Assembly (NCBI RefSeq): GCF_900109775.1
Contig: NZ_FOAX01000001.1
Location: forward strand, 1,302,001-1,366,000
Length of the DNA stretch: 64,000 nt
Reading direction: 5' to 3'
DNA from: Pseudoxanthomonas sp. GM95
GTDB lineage: Bacteria > Pseudomonadota > Gammaproteobacteria > Xanthomonadales > Xanthomonadaceae
A program made the translations under genes and the position numbers. Positions 8,200 through 18,284 of the stretch are shown here, one piece after another; positions within the stretch are counted from its first letter, which is position 1, and each line of letters opens with the position of its first letter. The notes under the pieces were generated by a model. The model saw nothing but the letters and a program-made list of their open reading frames with translations. It was not told the origin of the DNA and made no database searches.

Positions 8200-10281
8200 T
8201 CAGGCGTTGAAGTCGAACGTCATCTCCGGCGTGGCTTGGCCGATGAAGTGGCCTTCAACGTAATCCAGGCCGGCGCCGAACAGCAGCGACATCGTGGCCG
8301 GGTCCTGGATGTGCTCGGCAATCGTGGTCATGCCGTCGCGCTGGGCGCGGGCGGTGATCTCGCGGATCTTGTCCTGGCTTTCGGTGGCGCGGGCCTGGTC
8401 CTGGCTGTAACTGCGGTCAAGCTTGAGGAAGGCCGGGGTGAAGTGCGCCAACAGCTGGAACGAATCCAGCCCCGTGCCGAACTGCTCCAGCCCGACCTTG
8501 CAGCCGAGCTTGCTGGCCGCTTCGAGGAACTCCTGGGCGCTACGCAGATGGGTGAAGACCTTGGCCTCGGTGGTTTCCAGCCACAGGCGCTCGCCGGGCA
8601 CGCCGTGGAAGGCCAGCTCGCGGGCGATCACCTCGATCAAGCGCGCATCGCCGAATGAGGCCTGGCTGACCTTGACCATCAGCCGGGTCGGGCGGCCGGC
8701 GCGTTCGCGCTCGCCGAGCGCGGCGATGGCGCGGCTGACCACCCAACGGTCGATGTCGTCCAGCAGGCCGGCTTCCTCGGCAATGGCCAGGAAGGTGACC
8801 GGCTTGATCTTCTCGCCGCCCACGGTTTCCAGGCGCAGGAAGGCCTCGTAGAAATCGCCCGGCTCGCCCATCAGCGGAATGATCGGCTGGTAGTGCAGCA
8901 GGAAGCCTTCATCGGACAGCGCGTGGCGGACGAAGCCCAGGATCCGCGCGACGCGTTCTTCCTCGGCGCGGTCGACCGCGCCCGGATCGAAGATCTGCAC
9001 GCTGTTGCCGCCCAGGTTGGCGGCCGACTGCAGGTTTTCGCTGGCGCGCGCCAGGACCTGGTTGACGCTGGCGATCTTCTCGCCGATCTGGACGCCGCCG
9101 ACGCTGAGCGTGGCGGTGACCGAGCGGCTGCCGATCTCGAAGACGTGCGAGGCGAAGGCCGCACGCAGCGCCTCGGCCAGCTCGGCCGTGCGCAGGTGAC
9201 TGCAGCGGCACAGCACGGCGAAGCCGTGTTCAGTGAAGCGCGCCGAGACCATGTCCGGGTCGAGCGCCTCGACGAATCTGGCGGCCATCGCCGCGATCAG
9301 CGCATCGGCTGCGTCCAGGCCGATGTCCGGCAGCAGGCGCGCGTAATGATCCGGTTCGACCAGCAGCAGGCCGTACTGCACGTCTTCGCCCTGGCCAACT
9401 TCGGCCACGGCGTCTTCCAGCGCATGCAGGAACGTCGGGCGGTTGAGCAGGCCGGTGACCACGTCGCGCTGGCGCAGGTCCTCGACTTCGCGGGCCAGTT
9501 CGGTATCCAGCTCGCGTCGCCGGAACACCACCTGCACGCAGGCCTCGCCTTCATAGGTGGCCGTGGCGAATTCCATCACCGCCGGGAAGCCTTCGCCTTC
9601 CTGGGTGCGGGCCTCGCACTCGTAGCGCGGCGGCGGCGCCTCGCCCTTGCCCAGGCGCTTGAGCAGCTGTTTGAAGTCTTCGACGTCCTTGGGTGCGATC
9701 AGATCCAGCAGCGACAGGCCCTCGACATCATCGAAGGACTCGAAGCCGAACATCTCCAGATACGCGTCGTTGGCGCGGATGTGCATGCCTTCATGCACGT
9801 AGGCGATCGGGTCGCGCGAGGAGGCGATCAGCGCATCGCAGCGGCGTTCTGTTTCGCGCAATTGCGCTTCGAGCCGGCGCAGGCTGCGGCGTGCCTCCAG
9901 GTCTTCCCATTCGGTGCGCAGCACGCTGAGCAGATGGTCCTGGCGCGGGCGCAGGGCGACGGCGCGGGCGCCGTGGACCAGGTCGTCCACCACCGAGGCA
10001 TCGCCGGGCGCGTCGATCATCACGATGATCGGGATGTCCTTGCCGCTGGCCGCCACCGTGGACAGCACCGTGTCCATCGGGATGGCGCGTGCGCTCTTGG
10101 CGGCCAGGATCAGGTCGATCTGCTGGCTGGCCAGTTGCTGGGTCAATTCTTCCGGGTCCAGCGGGCGCAGGGCGCGCACCGCGATGCCGCCATTGCGGAA
10201 CGTACTGACCACGGCTTCCGCCGCCTCGCCGCTGTCATCGACGATCATCAGTCGGACGGTGGTGTCTTTGCCGATCTGCAT
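8200..10281 (-). CDS. fimX: FimX-like cyclic-di-GMP receptor (REC-PAS-GGDEF-EAL)
   Basis: 693 aa. Residues about 8-125 form a receiver-like domain, about 150-260 a PAS domain, about 265-425 a GGDEF domain and about 435-690 an EAL domain. Both catalytic domains are degenerate. The GGDEF signature position reads FTEHGFAVL, the EAL position reads EAF near residue 477, and the DDFG loop reads EQFGTG near 597, so neither cyclase nor phosphodiesterase activity is expected. This combination and length match FimX of Pseudomonas and Xanthomonas, which binds c-di-GMP through its EAL domain and controls type IV pilus assembly and twitching with PilZ. The receiver lacks an obvious complete phosphorylation pocket. 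The gene is monocistronic, converging with htpX. Confidence 0.8.
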   Translation of the reverse strand: MQIGKDTTVRLMIVDDSGEAAEAVVSTFRNGGIAVRALRPLDPEELTQQLASQQIDLILAAKSARAIPMDTVLSTVAASGKDIPIIVMIDAPGDASVVDDLVHGARAVALRPRQDHLLSVLRTEWEDLEARRSLRRLEAQLRETERRCDALIASSRDPIAYVHEGMHIRANDAYLEMFGFESFDDVEGLSLLDLIAPKDVEDFKQLLKRLGKGEAPPPRYECEARTQEGEGFPAVMEFATATYEGEACVQVVFRRRELDTELAREVEDLRQRDVVTGLLNRPTFLHALEDAVAEVGQGEDVQYGLLLVEPDHYARLLPDIGLDAADALIAAMAARFVEALDPDMVSARFTEHGFAVLCRCSHLRTAELAEALRAAFASHVFEIGSRSVTATLSVGGVQIGEKIASVNQVLARASENLQSAANLGGNSVQIFDPGAVDRAEEERVARILGFVRHALSDEGFLLHYQPIIPLMGEPGDFYEAFLRLETVGGEKIKPVTFLAIAEEAGLLDDIDRWVVSRAIAALGERERAGRPTRLMVKVSQASFGDARLIEVIARELAFHGVPGERLWLETTEAKVFTHLRSAQEFLEAASKLGCKVGLEQFGTGLDSFQLLAHFTPAFLKLDRSYSQDQARATESQDKIREITARAQRDGMTTIAEHIQDPATMSLLFGAGLDYVEGHFIGQATPEMTFDFNA

Positions 10282-10387
10282 TGCGCGGGTTCTGGCGGGG
10301 GAGGCCGTTTAATACAGGAACCCCGACCGAGCGTCCATCCTGCGGGCCGCCGCCATCGACGGCCTTGGCAGTTTCACGCCGGCGCGC

Positions 10388-11446
10388 TCAGAGCGCGCGC
10401 TTGCCGGTATCGCCGGGGATCTCGCGGACCAGGCGTGGGATCAGGTAGCCGGACAGGCGCGCGGCCAGCTGCGCGTGCAGCGACAGGGCCAGGGTGTCGC
10501 TGATCTCGAAGTGGGCGACGCCTTCGACCCGGTCCAGCTGGTGCAGGTAATACGGCAGCACGCCGGCGGCGAAGCCGCGCTCGGACAGCGCCGCCAGCGC
10601 CTCGACGCTGTCGTTGACCCCGGCCAGCAGCACCGCCTGGTTGAGCAGGGTCGCGCCCGTGCCGCGCAGCGCGGCCAGGGCCGCGTCGACCTGGACATCG
10701 AACTCGTTGGCATGGTTGGCGTGCAGCACGAAGGCCACCGGCCAGGGCAGGCTGGCCAGCCATTGCAGCAGTGGCGCGTCCACGCGCTCGGGCAGGACCA
10801 CCGGAAGGCGGCTGTGGATGCGCAGGCGCTTGAGGTGCGGAATCTCGGCCAGGGCGTCGGTGAGTTCGGCCAGCTTGGCGGTGGACAGCGACAGCGGGTC
10901 ACCGCCGGACAGGATCACTTCATCGATCGAGGCATCGGCGCGGATGCGGGCCACCGCCTCGGCCCAGTGGCCACGCGCGGCGGTTTCCTCGCCATAGGGG
11001 AAATGCCGGCGGAAGCAGTAGCGGCAGTGGATCGCGCAGCTTCCGGTGGACACCAGCAGGGCGCGGCCGTCGTATTTCTGGATGACGCCGGTGGCTGAAC
11101 GTGCCGCCGCATCGCCAACCGCATCGACGCCAAAGCCCGGCAGCACCCGCATCTCATCGTCCAGCGGCAGCACCTGGCGCAGCAGCGGGTCGCGCGGGTC
11201 GCCGTGGCGCATTCGGGCGACGAAGCCGCGCGGCACCAGCAGCGGGAATTGCGCCGCCGCCTGCGGCGAGACCGCCAGCGCGGCCTGCTCCAGGCCCACC
11301 AGCTGCAGCAGTTCGGCCGGGTCGCGCACGGCCTCGCGCAGCGCCTGCTGCCAGCCGCTGGGCTGGAGCGCGGTGGCGGCAAGGGCAGGGGACGGGGCGG
11401 ACGATGCCGGGGCCGGCTGTCTGGAGGCGTGTGCTGCAGGTATCAT
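10388..11446 (-). CDS. epmB: EF-P beta-lysylation protein EpmB (lysine 2,3-aminomutase family)
   Basis: Radical-SAM enzyme converting lysine to beta-lysine for modification of EF-P. The SAM/4Fe-4S motif [13 protein letters not shown] is present near the middle, then [22 protein letters not shown] and the PLP-binding region of aminomutases. The ATG at 11446 gives 352 aa; a TTG at 11464 would add six residues, neither with a good ribosome binding site. It is divergent from efp, whose product carries the target lysine, which strongly supports the assignment. The partner ligase epmA is not in the window. Confidence 0.93.
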   Translation of the reverse strand: MIPAAHASRQPAPASSAPSPALAATALQPSGWQQALREAVRDPAELLQLVGLEQAALAVSPQAAAQFPLLVPRGFVARMRHGDPRDPLLRQVLPLDDEMRVLPGFGVDAVGDAAARSATGVIQKYDGRALLVSTGSCAIHCRYCFRRHFPYGEETAARGHWAEAVARIRADASIDEVILSGGDPLSLSTAKLAELTDALAEIPHLKRLRIHSRLPVVLPERVDAPLLQWLASLPWPVAFVLHANHANEFDVQVDAALAALRGTGATLLNQAVLLAGVNDSVEALAALSERGFAAGVLPYYLHQLDRVEGVAHFEISDTLALSLHAQLAARLSGYLIPRLVREIPGDTGKRAL

Positions 11447-11550
11447 GGTGGCTTCAGAAGACAAGCGCCCGGCGGTTACGGCGGGCTTCCCTATTGTATC
11501 CGGCCGGTCGCCACACGCGGCGGGTTTGCCTTACCCGAGGAGTTTTGCCC

Positions 11551-12117
11551 ATGGCCAGTTACGGCATGAACGACGTCAAGAACGGGATGAAGATCCTGAT
11601 CAACAACGAACCGGCTGTCATCACCGACACCGAGTACGTGAAGCCGGGCAAGGGCCAGGCCTTCACCCGCATGAAGTACCGCTTCATCCGCTCGGGCCGC
11701 GTGGTCGAACTGACCATGAAGGCGACCGACTCGGTCGAGGCCGCCGACGTGGTCGATACCGACATGAACTACATGTACAGCGATGGCGAGTACTGGCACT
11801 TCATGGATCCGGAAACCTTCGAGCAGATCCAGGCCGACAAGGCTGGCCTGGGCGGCGCCGAGAAGTGGCTCAAGGGCGAGGAAGCCTGCATCGTGACCCT
11901 GTGGAACGGCGCGGCGATCTGGGTCCAGCCGCCGAACTTCGTCGAGCTGAAGATCACCGAGACCGACCCGGGCGTGCGTGGTGACACCTCCGGTGGCGGC
12001 GGCAAGCCGGCCACGCTGGAAACCGGCGCAGTCGTGCGCGTGCCGCTGTTCGTCAACCAGGATGAAATCATCCGCGTCGACACCCGTTCCGGCGAATACT
12101 CCGCCCGCGTCAAGTGA
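11551..12117 (+). CDS. efp: Elongation factor P
   Basis: 188 aa translation factor that relieves ribosome stalling at polyproline. The modification loop [10 protein letters not shown] places Lys34 exactly at the site that EpmA/EpmB modify. The KOW-like N-terminal domain and two OB domains are complete, ending [21 protein letters not shown]. The ATG follows GAGGAG with 8-base spacing; longer upstream starts would only extend into the epmB intergenic region. It is divergent from epmB. The stop codon overlaps the foot of a strong hairpin (12116-12160). Confidence 0.98.
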   Translation: MASYGMNDVKNGMKILINNEPAVITDTEYVKPGKGQAFTRMKYRFIRSGRVVELTMKATDSVEAADVVDTDMNYMYSDGEYWHFMDPETFEQIQADKAGLGGAEKWLKGEEACIVTLWNGAAIWVQPPNFVELKITETDPGVRGDTSGGGGKPATLETGAVVRVPLFVNQDEIIRVDTRSGEYSARVK

Positions 12118-12160
12118 CGCAGCGGCGCGTGCGCATAGCGCACGCCTTTGCCGCTGCGTC
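12116..12160 (+). terminator. Large hairpin at the efp stop codon
   Basis: An 11-bp outer stem (GACGCAGCGGC with GCCGCTGCGTC) encloses an 8-bp stem (GCGTGCGC/GCGCACGC) with a 3-base ATA loop and a 4-base bulge. It begins inside the efp TGA. There is no T-run after it, so it may be an mRNA 3'-end stabiliser or attenuator rather than a canonical terminator. Confidence 0.55.
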
Positions 12161-12275
12161 ATCCCCGCGAAAGCGGGGATCCAGGGACGTTGCTGTTGCT
12201 GTTGCTTGTTTACCAAAGCACACGGCAAACAACCAAAAGCCAACGTCCCTGGATCCCCGCCTCCGCGGGGATGAC
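12158..12275. repeat. Palindromic REP-type element, pair of inverted units
   Basis: Two 35-base arms (12158-12192 and 12241-12275) are inverted copies matching at 33 positions. Each arm holds its own small palindrome CCCCGCG...CGCGGGG or a close variant, followed by GATCCAGGGACGTTG. The 48-base centre also pairs partly (TTGTTT/AAACAA). A related but degraded unit lies at 15952. This is the architecture of paired REP/BIME elements; no RAYT transposase is in the window. Confidence 0.8.
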
Positions 12276-12355
12276 GATCCAAACAAGATGACGGCCTGAA
12301 GGTCTTCTGCTTGCCAGCTGCATCTGCTGCGGCAAGCGCAACCAAGCGAGACAGC

Positions 12356-13702
12356 ATGAGCGAATCCAACGGCGCCCCCGAATCCTGTGACCTGTTGATC
12401 GAGGCCGGTTTCGTGGTCCCCGTGGAGCCGCATGCGGTGGTGCTGGAGCAGCACGCCGTGGCGGTGCGCGACGGCGTGATCGTCGCGATCTTGCCGATCG
12501 CCGACGCACGCACCCGGTTCGCGCCCAAGCAGACCGTGCAGCGGCCCGAGGCCGCGCTGATTCCCGGCTTGGTCAACGCCCACACCCACAACCCGATGAC
12601 GCTGCTGCGCGGCATCGCCGATGACCTGCCGCTCAAGGTCTGGCTGCAGGAGCACATCTGGCCGGTGGAAGGCGCGGTGATGGGGCCGGAGTTCATCGCC
12701 GACGGCATCACCCTGGCGATCGCCGAGATGCTGCGCGGCGGCACCACCTGCGTCAACGAAAACTACTTCTTCCCCGACGTGCAGGCCGCCACCTACAAGC
12801 ACCACGGCTTCCGCGCACGCATCGGCCTGCCGGTGATCGATTTCCCGACCGCCTGGGCCAGCAGCGACGACGAATATTTCGACCGTGCCGGTGAAGTTCA
12901 CGACCAGTGGCGCGACGATCCGCTGATCGCCACCGCCTTCGCGCCGCATGCGCCGTACACGGTCAACGACGCCAACTTCGAGCGCGTGCGGATGCTGTCC
13001 GATCAGCTGGATGTGCCGGTGCACCTGCACCTGCACGAGACCGCGCAGGAAGTGCAGCAGTCGCTGGACCAGTACGGCCAGCGCCCGATCGCGCGCCTGG
13101 ACCGCATGGGCCTGATCAACGATCGCCTGATCGCCGTGCACATGACCCAGCTGACCGAGGCCGAGATCCACCTGTGCGCCGAGCGCGGCGTCAGCGTGGT
13201 CCATTGCCCGGAATCCAACCTCAAGCTGGCTTCGGGCTTCTGCCCGGCCTGCGCGCTGGCCAGGGCAGGCGTAAACCTGGCCATCGGCACCGACGGCTGT
13301 GCCTCCAACAACGACCTGGACATGTTCAGCGAAACCCGCACCGCGGCGATCCTGTCCAAGGCCGTGGCGAACGATGCAGTCGCGCTGGACGCCTTCGCGG
13401 CGCTGCGTGCGGCCACGCTGGGCGGCGCCAAGGCGATCGGTTTCGACGCCCAGGTCGGCTCGCTGGAAGTGGGCAAGCAGGCCGACATCGCCTGCGTGGA
13501 CCTGTCGGCGCTGGAAACCCAGCCGCTGCACCATGTCGTGTCGCAGTTGGTCTACGCCACCGGCCGCCACCAGGTGACCGATGTGTGGATCGCCGGCCGC
13601 GAACGCCTGGTGGATCGCCAGCCGGTCGGGATCGACATGGCCGGTGTGGTCGCCAACGCGCGCCAGTGGCGCCAGCGCATCGTCGGCCTGCACCCGCGCT
13701 GA
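12356..13702 (+). CDS. mtaD: 5'-methylthioadenosine/S-adenosylhomocysteine deaminase family (TRZ/ATZ hydrolase)
   Basis: 448 aa amidohydrolase. Metal ligands and substrate motifs are NAHTHNPM (HxH), [30 protein letters not shown] and [13 protein letters not shown], in the order of MTA/SAH deaminases. These enzymes deaminate methylthioadenosine or S-adenosylhomocysteine to the inosine forms. The ATG at 12356 is preferred over an in-frame ATG 15 codons earlier because the extra residues are low-complexity and unconserved. It is followed by ubiG and a HAD phosphatase, the same order as in Pseudomonas, where this protein is an MTA deaminase. Substrate within the TRZ/ATZ family is inferred. Confidence 0.83.
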   Translation: MSESNGAPESCDLLIEAGFVVPVEPHAVVLEQHAVAVRDGVIVAILPIADARTRFAPKQTVQRPEAALIPGLVNAHTHNPMTLLRGIADDLPLKVWLQEHIWPVEGAVMGPEFIADGITLAIAEMLRGGTTCVNENYFFPDVQAATYKHHGFRARIGLPVIDFPTAWASSDDEYFDRAGEVHDQWRDDPLIATAFAPHAPYTVNDANFERVRMLSDQLDVPVHLHLHETAQEVQQSLDQYGQRPIARLDRMGLINDRLIAVHMTQLTEAEIHLCAERGVSVVHCPESNLKLASGFCPACALARAGVNLAIGTDGCASNNDLDMFSETRTAAILSKAVANDAVALDAFAALRAATLGGAKAIGFDAQVGSLEVGKQADIACVDLSALETQPLHHVVSQLVYATGRHQVTDVWIAGRERLVDRQPVGIDMAGVVANARQWRQRIVGLHPR

Positions 13703-13778
13703 GCCCGCCTCACGCCAGACACGCGCGCGGCGCATCATGCTGCCTGCGCCCCATGCGATATCAGTGACGGAGTCTTCC

Positions 13779-14501
13779 ATGTCCACCGCAACGCAGCGCC
13801 CCGCGGCGCGCAACTTCGATCAGGCCGAGCTGGACAAGTTCGGCGCGCTCGCCACCCGCTGGTGGGACCCGGACGGCCCGCAGAAGGCGCTGCACGCGCT
13901 CAACCCGGTGCGCCTGCAATATGTGTCCACGCGCCTGCCGCTGGCCGGCAAGCGCGTGCTGGATGTCGGCTGCGGCGGCGGCCTGCTGAGCGAGGCGCTG
14001 GCCGCGGCTGGCGCCCAGGTCACCGCCATCGACCTGTCGCCCGAGCTGCTCAAAGTGGCCCGCCTGCACAAGCTCGAATCCGGCGTGGAGGTGGACTACC
14101 GCGAAGTGGCGGTGGAAGTGCTGGCCGACGAGGCGCCGGAGAGTTTCGACGCCATCACCTGCATGGAAATGCTGGAGCACGTGCCGGACCCGGGCGCGAT
14201 CATCGAAGCCTGCGCGCGCCTGCTCAAGCCAGGCGGCCAGCTGTTCCTGTCCACGCTCAACCGCACCCCGGCCGCGTTCGCGCTGGCCGTGATCGGCGCC
14301 GAGTACATCGCCAAGCTGCTGCCCAAGGGCACGCACAAGTACGCCGATTTCATCAAGCCGTCCGAGCTGGCCGCATGGACGCGCCAGTGCGGCCTGCAGA
14401 TGACCGACGTCAGCGGCCTGGTCTATGAGCCGTGGCGCGGTGCCGCGCGCCTGAGCCGTCGTACCGAGGTCAACTACCTGGCCTGCGCGATCAAGCCGTA
14501 A
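13779..14501 (+). CDS. ubiG: Ubiquinone biosynthesis O-methyltransferase UbiG
   Basis: 240 aa SAM-dependent methyltransferase that catalyses both O-methylations of the ubiquinone ring. The N-terminal [18 protein letters not shown] is diagnostic for UbiG; motif I is [13 protein letters not shown], followed by [34 protein letters not shown] and [15 protein letters not shown]. The ATG has ACGGAG upstream with 6-base spacing. It lies 76 bases after mtaD and 41 bases before the HAD phosphatase gene, so a joint transcript is likely. Confidence 0.97.
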   Translation: MSTATQRPAARNFDQAELDKFGALATRWWDPDGPQKALHALNPVRLQYVSTRLPLAGKRVLDVGCGGGLLSEALAAAGAQVTAIDLSPELLKVARLHKLESGVEVDYREVAVEVLADEAPESFDAITCMEMLEHVPDPGAIIEACARLLKPGGQLFLSTLNRTPAAFALAVIGAEYIAKLLPKGTHKYADFIKPSELAAWTRQCGLQMTDVSGLVYEPWRGAARLSRRTEVNYLACAIKP

Positions 14502-14542
14502 GCCTTCGCGTTCCACTCCACGCCAGCCGCAAGCCCGCCCGC

Positions 14543-15226
14543 ATGTCCGATCCGATCTTTCCCGCCGTCGCGCTGTTCGATCTGGACGGCACGCTGCTGG
14601 ACAGCGCGCCGGACATGGTCGCCACCGTCAACCGCATGCTGGCCGAGCGCGGCCGCGCGCCGTTGGCGCTGGATGCCGTGCGTCCACACGTGTCCAAGGG
14701 CGCGCGCGCGATGTCCGGCGCGGCATTCCCCGAGCTGTCGATGGAAGCGCGCGACGCGCTGGTGCCCGAGTTCCTGCGTGTTTACGCGGAAGAACTGGGC
14801 AAGCACGGGGTGCTGTTCGACGGTATCGCCGCGATGCTGGACGCGCTGGAAGCCGCTGGTAGCCGCTGGGGCATCGTCACCAACAAGCCCGAATATTTGG
14901 CACGCGCGTTGATGCCGCTGCTGGGCTGGGACACGCGCTGCGCGGTGCTGATCGGCGGCGACACCCTGAGTGAGCGCAAGCCGCATCCGCTGCCGCTGCA
15001 GGAAGCCGCGCGCCGCCTCGACGTGGCGATCGACGACTGCGTATACGTAGGCGATGACGAACGCGATATCCAGTCCGCGCGCAGCGCCGGCATGGCTTCC
15101 ATCGCCGCGCTGTGGGGCTATCGCCTGGACCACGACGATCCGCTGGCCTGGCAGGCCGATGTGATCCTGGAGCGGTCCACGGACCTGCTTGATCCGGCCC
15201 ATTGGCCGCAGCAGGCGGCACGCTGA
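14543..15226 (+). CDS. gph: HAD-family phosphatase (phosphoglycolate/MurNAc-6-P phosphatase type)
   Basis: 227 aa. Motif I is LFDLDGTLLDSAPD, motif II is the WGIVTNKP segment, motif III the KPHPLPLQ segment and motif IV VYVGDDERDIQSA, with a cap domain between I and II as in phosphoglycolate phosphatases. In Pseudomonas the gene in this position next to ubiG is mupP, a MurNAc-6-phosphate phosphatase for cell-wall recycling, so either activity is possible. The start is the ATG at 14543. Its stop overlaps the ATG of the next gene (TGATG), implying translational coupling. Confidence 0.85.
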   Translation: MSDPIFPAVALFDLDGTLLDSAPDMVATVNRMLAERGRAPLALDAVRPHVSKGARAMSGAAFPELSMEARDALVPEFLRVYAEELGKHGVLFDGIAAMLDALEAAGSRWGIVTNKPEYLARALMPLLGWDTRCAVLIGGDTLSERKPHPLPLQEAARRLDVAIDDCVYVGDDERDIQSARSAGMASIAALWGYRLDHDDPLAWQADVILERSTDLLDPAHWPQQAAR

Positions 15227-15909
15227 TGTCCAATTCCGCCGCGCTCGACAGCTTCCTGGAGAAGTGGCGCACCCGCCTGCCGGAATGGCAGCTGGTGCAG
15301 AACTTCGTGCCAGCGCCGCAGCGCGAGATCGCGGTGGCGTGGTTCGCGCTGCTGCAGGAGCTGGCCGACGCGATGAACATCGCCGGCGATCCGCTGCCGG
15401 CCGACGCCAAGCTGGCCTGGTGGGGCGAGGAACTGCGCGACTGGTCGCGGCGCCGTTCGCGCCATCCGCTGGGCCGGGTGCTGGAGCCGGTGCAGGCGCC
15501 TTGGGCCACGCTGGCCGATGCGTTGCCTGCGCTGCCGCTGATGCGGGCCCTGCCGGATTCGGCCGAAGCCGCGCTGCCGCTGATCCTGCCGTTGGCACGG
15601 GCCATCGCCCAGGTCGAAGCCAGCCTCTTTCCCGGCGCGCGCCAGCCCGAGGCCGTCGAGGCGCTGGCCGCACAACTGCTGTTCTCGCGCTGGATGGAAG
15701 TCCCGCCGCATGCCGACACCGCGCGTTGGCGCGATGCGCTGCTGGCGCGCTGGCCCGCGCGCAGCGGCGGCCCACGCCCACGCCGTATCCTCAATGCCGT
15801 CCTGCGCAAGCGCGTGGAGCGCCTGCACGCCGATGGCCAGGGCAGTACGCCGACCAAGCCGCTGGCGCTGGTGTGGACGGGGTGGCGTGCAGCGGCAGGC
15901 GGGAACTAA
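15226..15909 (+). CDS. Conserved protein, distantly squalene/phytoene-synthase-like
   Basis: 227 aa, Ala/Leu/Arg-rich and predicted all-helical. The segment LAWWGEELRDWSRRRSRHPL resembles the WW-x-EL motif and following helix of squalene/phytoene-synthase-fold proteins, but the Asp-rich metal motifs needed for prenyl transfer are not visible, so enzymatic activity is doubtful. It is coupled to the phosphatase gene by a TGATG overlap, which fixes the start at 15226. No carotenoid or hopanoid genes are near. The function is unknown; the family hint is weak. Confidence 0.6.
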   Translation: MSNSAALDSFLEKWRTRLPEWQLVQNFVPAPQREIAVAWFALLQELADAMNIAGDPLPADAKLAWWGEELRDWSRRRSRHPLGRVLEPVQAPWATLADALPALPLMRALPDSAEAALPLILPLARAIAQVEASLFPGARQPEAVEALAAQLLFSRWMEVPPHADTARWRDALLARWPARSGGPRPRRILNAVLRKRVERLHADGQGSTPTKPLALVWTGWRAAAGGN

Positions 15910-15951
15910 GGCGCTGCGACGCGCGTTCTGCGTCGGTCACGACTGTGAAGC

Positions 15952-16034
15952 GTCATTCCCGCGAAGGCGGGAACCCAGCGCCTTAAGTGAGGAAAGGCAA
16001 CGGCACTGGATCTTCCGCTTCCGCGAGGATGATG
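15952..16034. repeat. Degraded REP-type palindromic element
   Basis: GTCATTCCCGCGAAGGCGGG followed by AACCCAGCGCC at 15952-15982 closely resembles the arm at 12158. An eroded inverted partner (CACTGGATCTTCCGC then CGCGAGGATGA) follows at about 16004-16032. It occupies the intergenic space between convergent genes. Confidence 0.65.
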
Positions 16035-16058
16035 CGCGATTGATGTTGTGCCTCCGGT

Positions 16059-16880
16059 TCAATCCGGATCGATGACCAGAAAGTTGCCCGGCCTCGGCGC
16101 ATCCGAAGTCAACGCGACCTGCGCCTCATCCTTCAATTTCACGCCTGAAAGCTGGCGTCGCTGCGCTTCGCCCATCAGGTAGGCGAGTTTGTGCATGGCC
16201 GTGTCGTAGGACAGGCCGGCGGCGCGGATGTTGGAGATGCAGTTGCGGGCGGCGTCGGTCAGGCCCACGCGCGGGGCCCAGGTGAGGTAAGCGCCGAGGC
16301 TGTCGGGTGAACTCAGGCCGGGGCGTTCGCCGATCAGGACCACGCACAGGCGTGCGCCTAGCAGCTCGGCGATTTCATCGCCCACCGCCACGCGACCCTG
16401 GGCGACGAAACACACCGGCGCCAGCGACCAGGATTGCGCGCTGGCGTAGGCCTGCAGGTGTTGCAGCATCGCGCCGGCGTGCTCGTGCACGGCCAGTGCG
16501 GACAACCCATCGGCCACCACGATGCACAGATCATGCTGGCCGCCATGCACGGCGGTGCGGCCGCGCAATTCGGTAGCAGAAGCCTCATCCAGGCGCCGGC
16601 CGAGATCCGGGCGTTGCAGGTAGACGTGTCGATCTTCGGCGGCGCTGTGCAGGATCAAGGTGTCCAGGCCCAGGGTCTGCGCCTGTTCCTTCAAGCCGTC
16701 CACGTCGAAGGCCAGATGCACCGCATCGCGGGCCTGCGCATGGGCGAACTGGAAATCCAGCTGCGCCGCCGTCGGCAAACTGGTGCCGGCGCGCCCCAGG
16801 GCGATGCGTGCCGGCGTCAGCCGCCGCAGTTGTGTCCACGGATCGAGCCGGGCAGGGCGCGGATCGCTTGGTTCGTTCAT
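16059..16880 (-). CDS. eutC: Ethanolamine ammonia-lyase small subunit
   Basis: 273 aa subunit of the adenosylcobalamin-dependent enzyme that splits ethanolamine to acetaldehyde and ammonia. Conserved blocks are [62 protein letters not shown] and [14 protein letters not shown]. The ATG at 16880 overlaps the eutB stop (ATGA, 16877-16880), so the two subunits are translationally coupled. An in-frame upstream extension inside eutB is not used. The last gene of the eat-eutB-eutC operon. Confidence 0.96.
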   Translation of the reverse strand: MNEPSDPRPARLDPWTQLRRLTPARIALGRAGTSLPTAAQLDFQFAHAQARDAVHLAFDVDGLKEQAQTLGLDTLILHSAAEDRHVYLQRPDLGRRLDEASATELRGRTAVHGGQHDLCIVVADGLSALAVHEHAGAMLQHLQAYASAQSWSLAPVCFVAQGRVAVGDEIAELLGARLCVVLIGERPGLSSPDSLGAYLTWAPRVGLTDAARNCISNIRAAGLSYDTAMHKLAYLMGEAQRRQLSGVKLKDEAQVALTSDAPRPGNFLVIDPD

Positions 16881-18271
16881 GCCAGCTGTGCCAGCGCTTT
16901 CTTGAACGGCGCCGGCACGTCCTCGCCCAGCAGGAAACGGCCGTCGCGCTGCTTGAGGATGTCCATGCGTTCCAGCCACGCTTCGAACTCCGGCGCCGGC
17001 CGGAGGCCCAGCACCTGGCGCGCGTATAGCGCATCGTGGAAGGAGGTCGTCTGGTAGTTGAGCATCACGTCGTCGCTGCCCGGGATGCCCATGATGAAAT
17101 TGATGCCCGCCGTGCCCAACAGGGTCAGCAGCACGTCCATGTCGTCCTGGTCGGCTTCGGCATGGTTGGTGTAGCAGATGTCGCAGCCCATCGGCACGCC
17201 GAGCAGCTTGCCGCAGAAATGATCCTCCAGCCCAGCGCGGATGATCTGCTTGCCGTCGTATAGATATTCCGGGCCGATGAAACCCACCACGGTGTTGACC
17301 AGCAGCGGCTTGAACTTGCGCGCGACCGCGTAAGCGCGCACTTCGCAGGTCTGCTGGTCCACGCCGAAGTGCGCGTCGGCCGACAGCGCGCTGCCTTGCC
17401 CGGTCTCGAAATACATCACGTTGTCGCCGACGCTGCCGCGGCTCAGTGAGAGCCCGGCGTCATGGCCCTCCTGCAGCAATGCGAGGTTGACGCCGAAGCT
17501 GCTGTTGGCCGCTTCCGTCCCGGCAATCGACTGGAATACCAGGTCCACCGGCGCGCCGCGGTTGATCGCCTCGATCGTGGTGGTCACGTGGGCCAGCACG
17601 CAGGATTGGGTCGGGATCTCGTAGCCGCGGATCACGCCGTCGAGCATCTTCAGCAGTTCGATGATGTCGCGCGTGCTGTCGCTGGCCGGGTTGATGCCGA
17701 TCACCGCATCGCCGTTGCCGTAGAGCAGGCCATCGACGACCACCGCAGCGATCCCGGCTGCATCGTCGGTGGGATGGTTGGGTTGCAGGCGCGTGGACAG
17801 CCGTCCGCGCAGGCCGAGCGTGTTGCGAAAAGCGGTGGTCACGCGGGTCTTCTGCGCCACCAGCACCAGGTCCTGCACGCGCATCAGCTTGGACACCGCC
17901 GCGACCATCTCTGGCGTGAGGCCGGGCGCCAGCGTGGCGAGGGAGGTTTCCGTTGCCGCCTCGCCCAGCAGCCAGTTGCGGAAATCGCCTACGGTCAGAT
18001 GCGCGACCGGCGCGAAGGCCTGCGCGTCGTGGCTGTCCATGATCAAACGCGTGACTTCGTCGTCCTCGTACGGGATGACCGCTTCATCGAGGAAATGGCG
18101 CAGCGGCAATTCGGCCAGCGCCATTTGCGCGGCCACGCGTTCGCGATCGTTCTCGGCGGCGATGCCGGCCAGGCGATCCCCGGAACGCGCCGGCGTCGCC
18201 TTGGCCAGCAGGGTCTTCAGATCAGCGAACTGCCAGCGCTGGCCGCCCGCGCTCTGGCTGAAGCCGCTCAT
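16877..18271 (-). CDS. eutB: Ethanolamine ammonia-lyase large subunit
   Basis: 464 aa catalytic TIM-barrel subunit. Typical blocks include [88 protein letters not shown] and [15 protein letters not shown]. The ATG at 18271 ([10 protein letters not shown]) begins the conserved N-terminus and is 13 bases after the permease stop; a start 12 codons further up would overlap the permease gene. EutBC usually needs the reactivase EutA; it is not present here. Confidence 0.97.
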   Translation of the reverse strand: MSGFSQSAGGQRWQFADLKTLLAKATPARSGDRLAGIAAENDRERVAAQMALAELPLRHFLDEAVIPYEDDEVTRLIMDSHDAQAFAPVAHLTVGDFRNWLLGEAATETSLATLAPGLTPEMVAAVSKLMRVQDLVLVAQKTRVTTAFRNTLGLRGRLSTRLQPNHPTDDAAGIAAVVVDGLLYGNGDAVIGINPASDSTRDIIELLKMLDGVIRGYEIPTQSCVLAHVTTTIEAINRGAPVDLVFQSIAGTEAANSSFGVNLALLQEGHDAGLSLSRGSVGDNVMYFETGQGSALSADAHFGVDQQTCEVRAYAVARKFKPLLVNTVVGFIGPEYLYDGKQIIRAGLEDHFCGKLLGVPMGCDICYTNHAEADQDDMDVLLTLLGTAGINFIMGIPGSDDVMLNYQTTSFHDALYARQVLGLRPAPEFEAWLERMDILKQRDGRFLLGEDVPAPFKKALAQLA

Positions 18272-18284
18272 CGCGCGAGTCGGC

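Noticed and set aside
8893-10503. Open frame opposite fimX and others opposite mtaD and pyrC
   Set aside because: Same antisense artefact, with no homology to recognised families and unlikely amino-acid composition.
12193-12240. CTGTTGCTGTTGCTTG stretch as a microsatellite
   Set aside because: It is only a few imperfect repeats inside the centre of the palindromic element and not an independent repeat.
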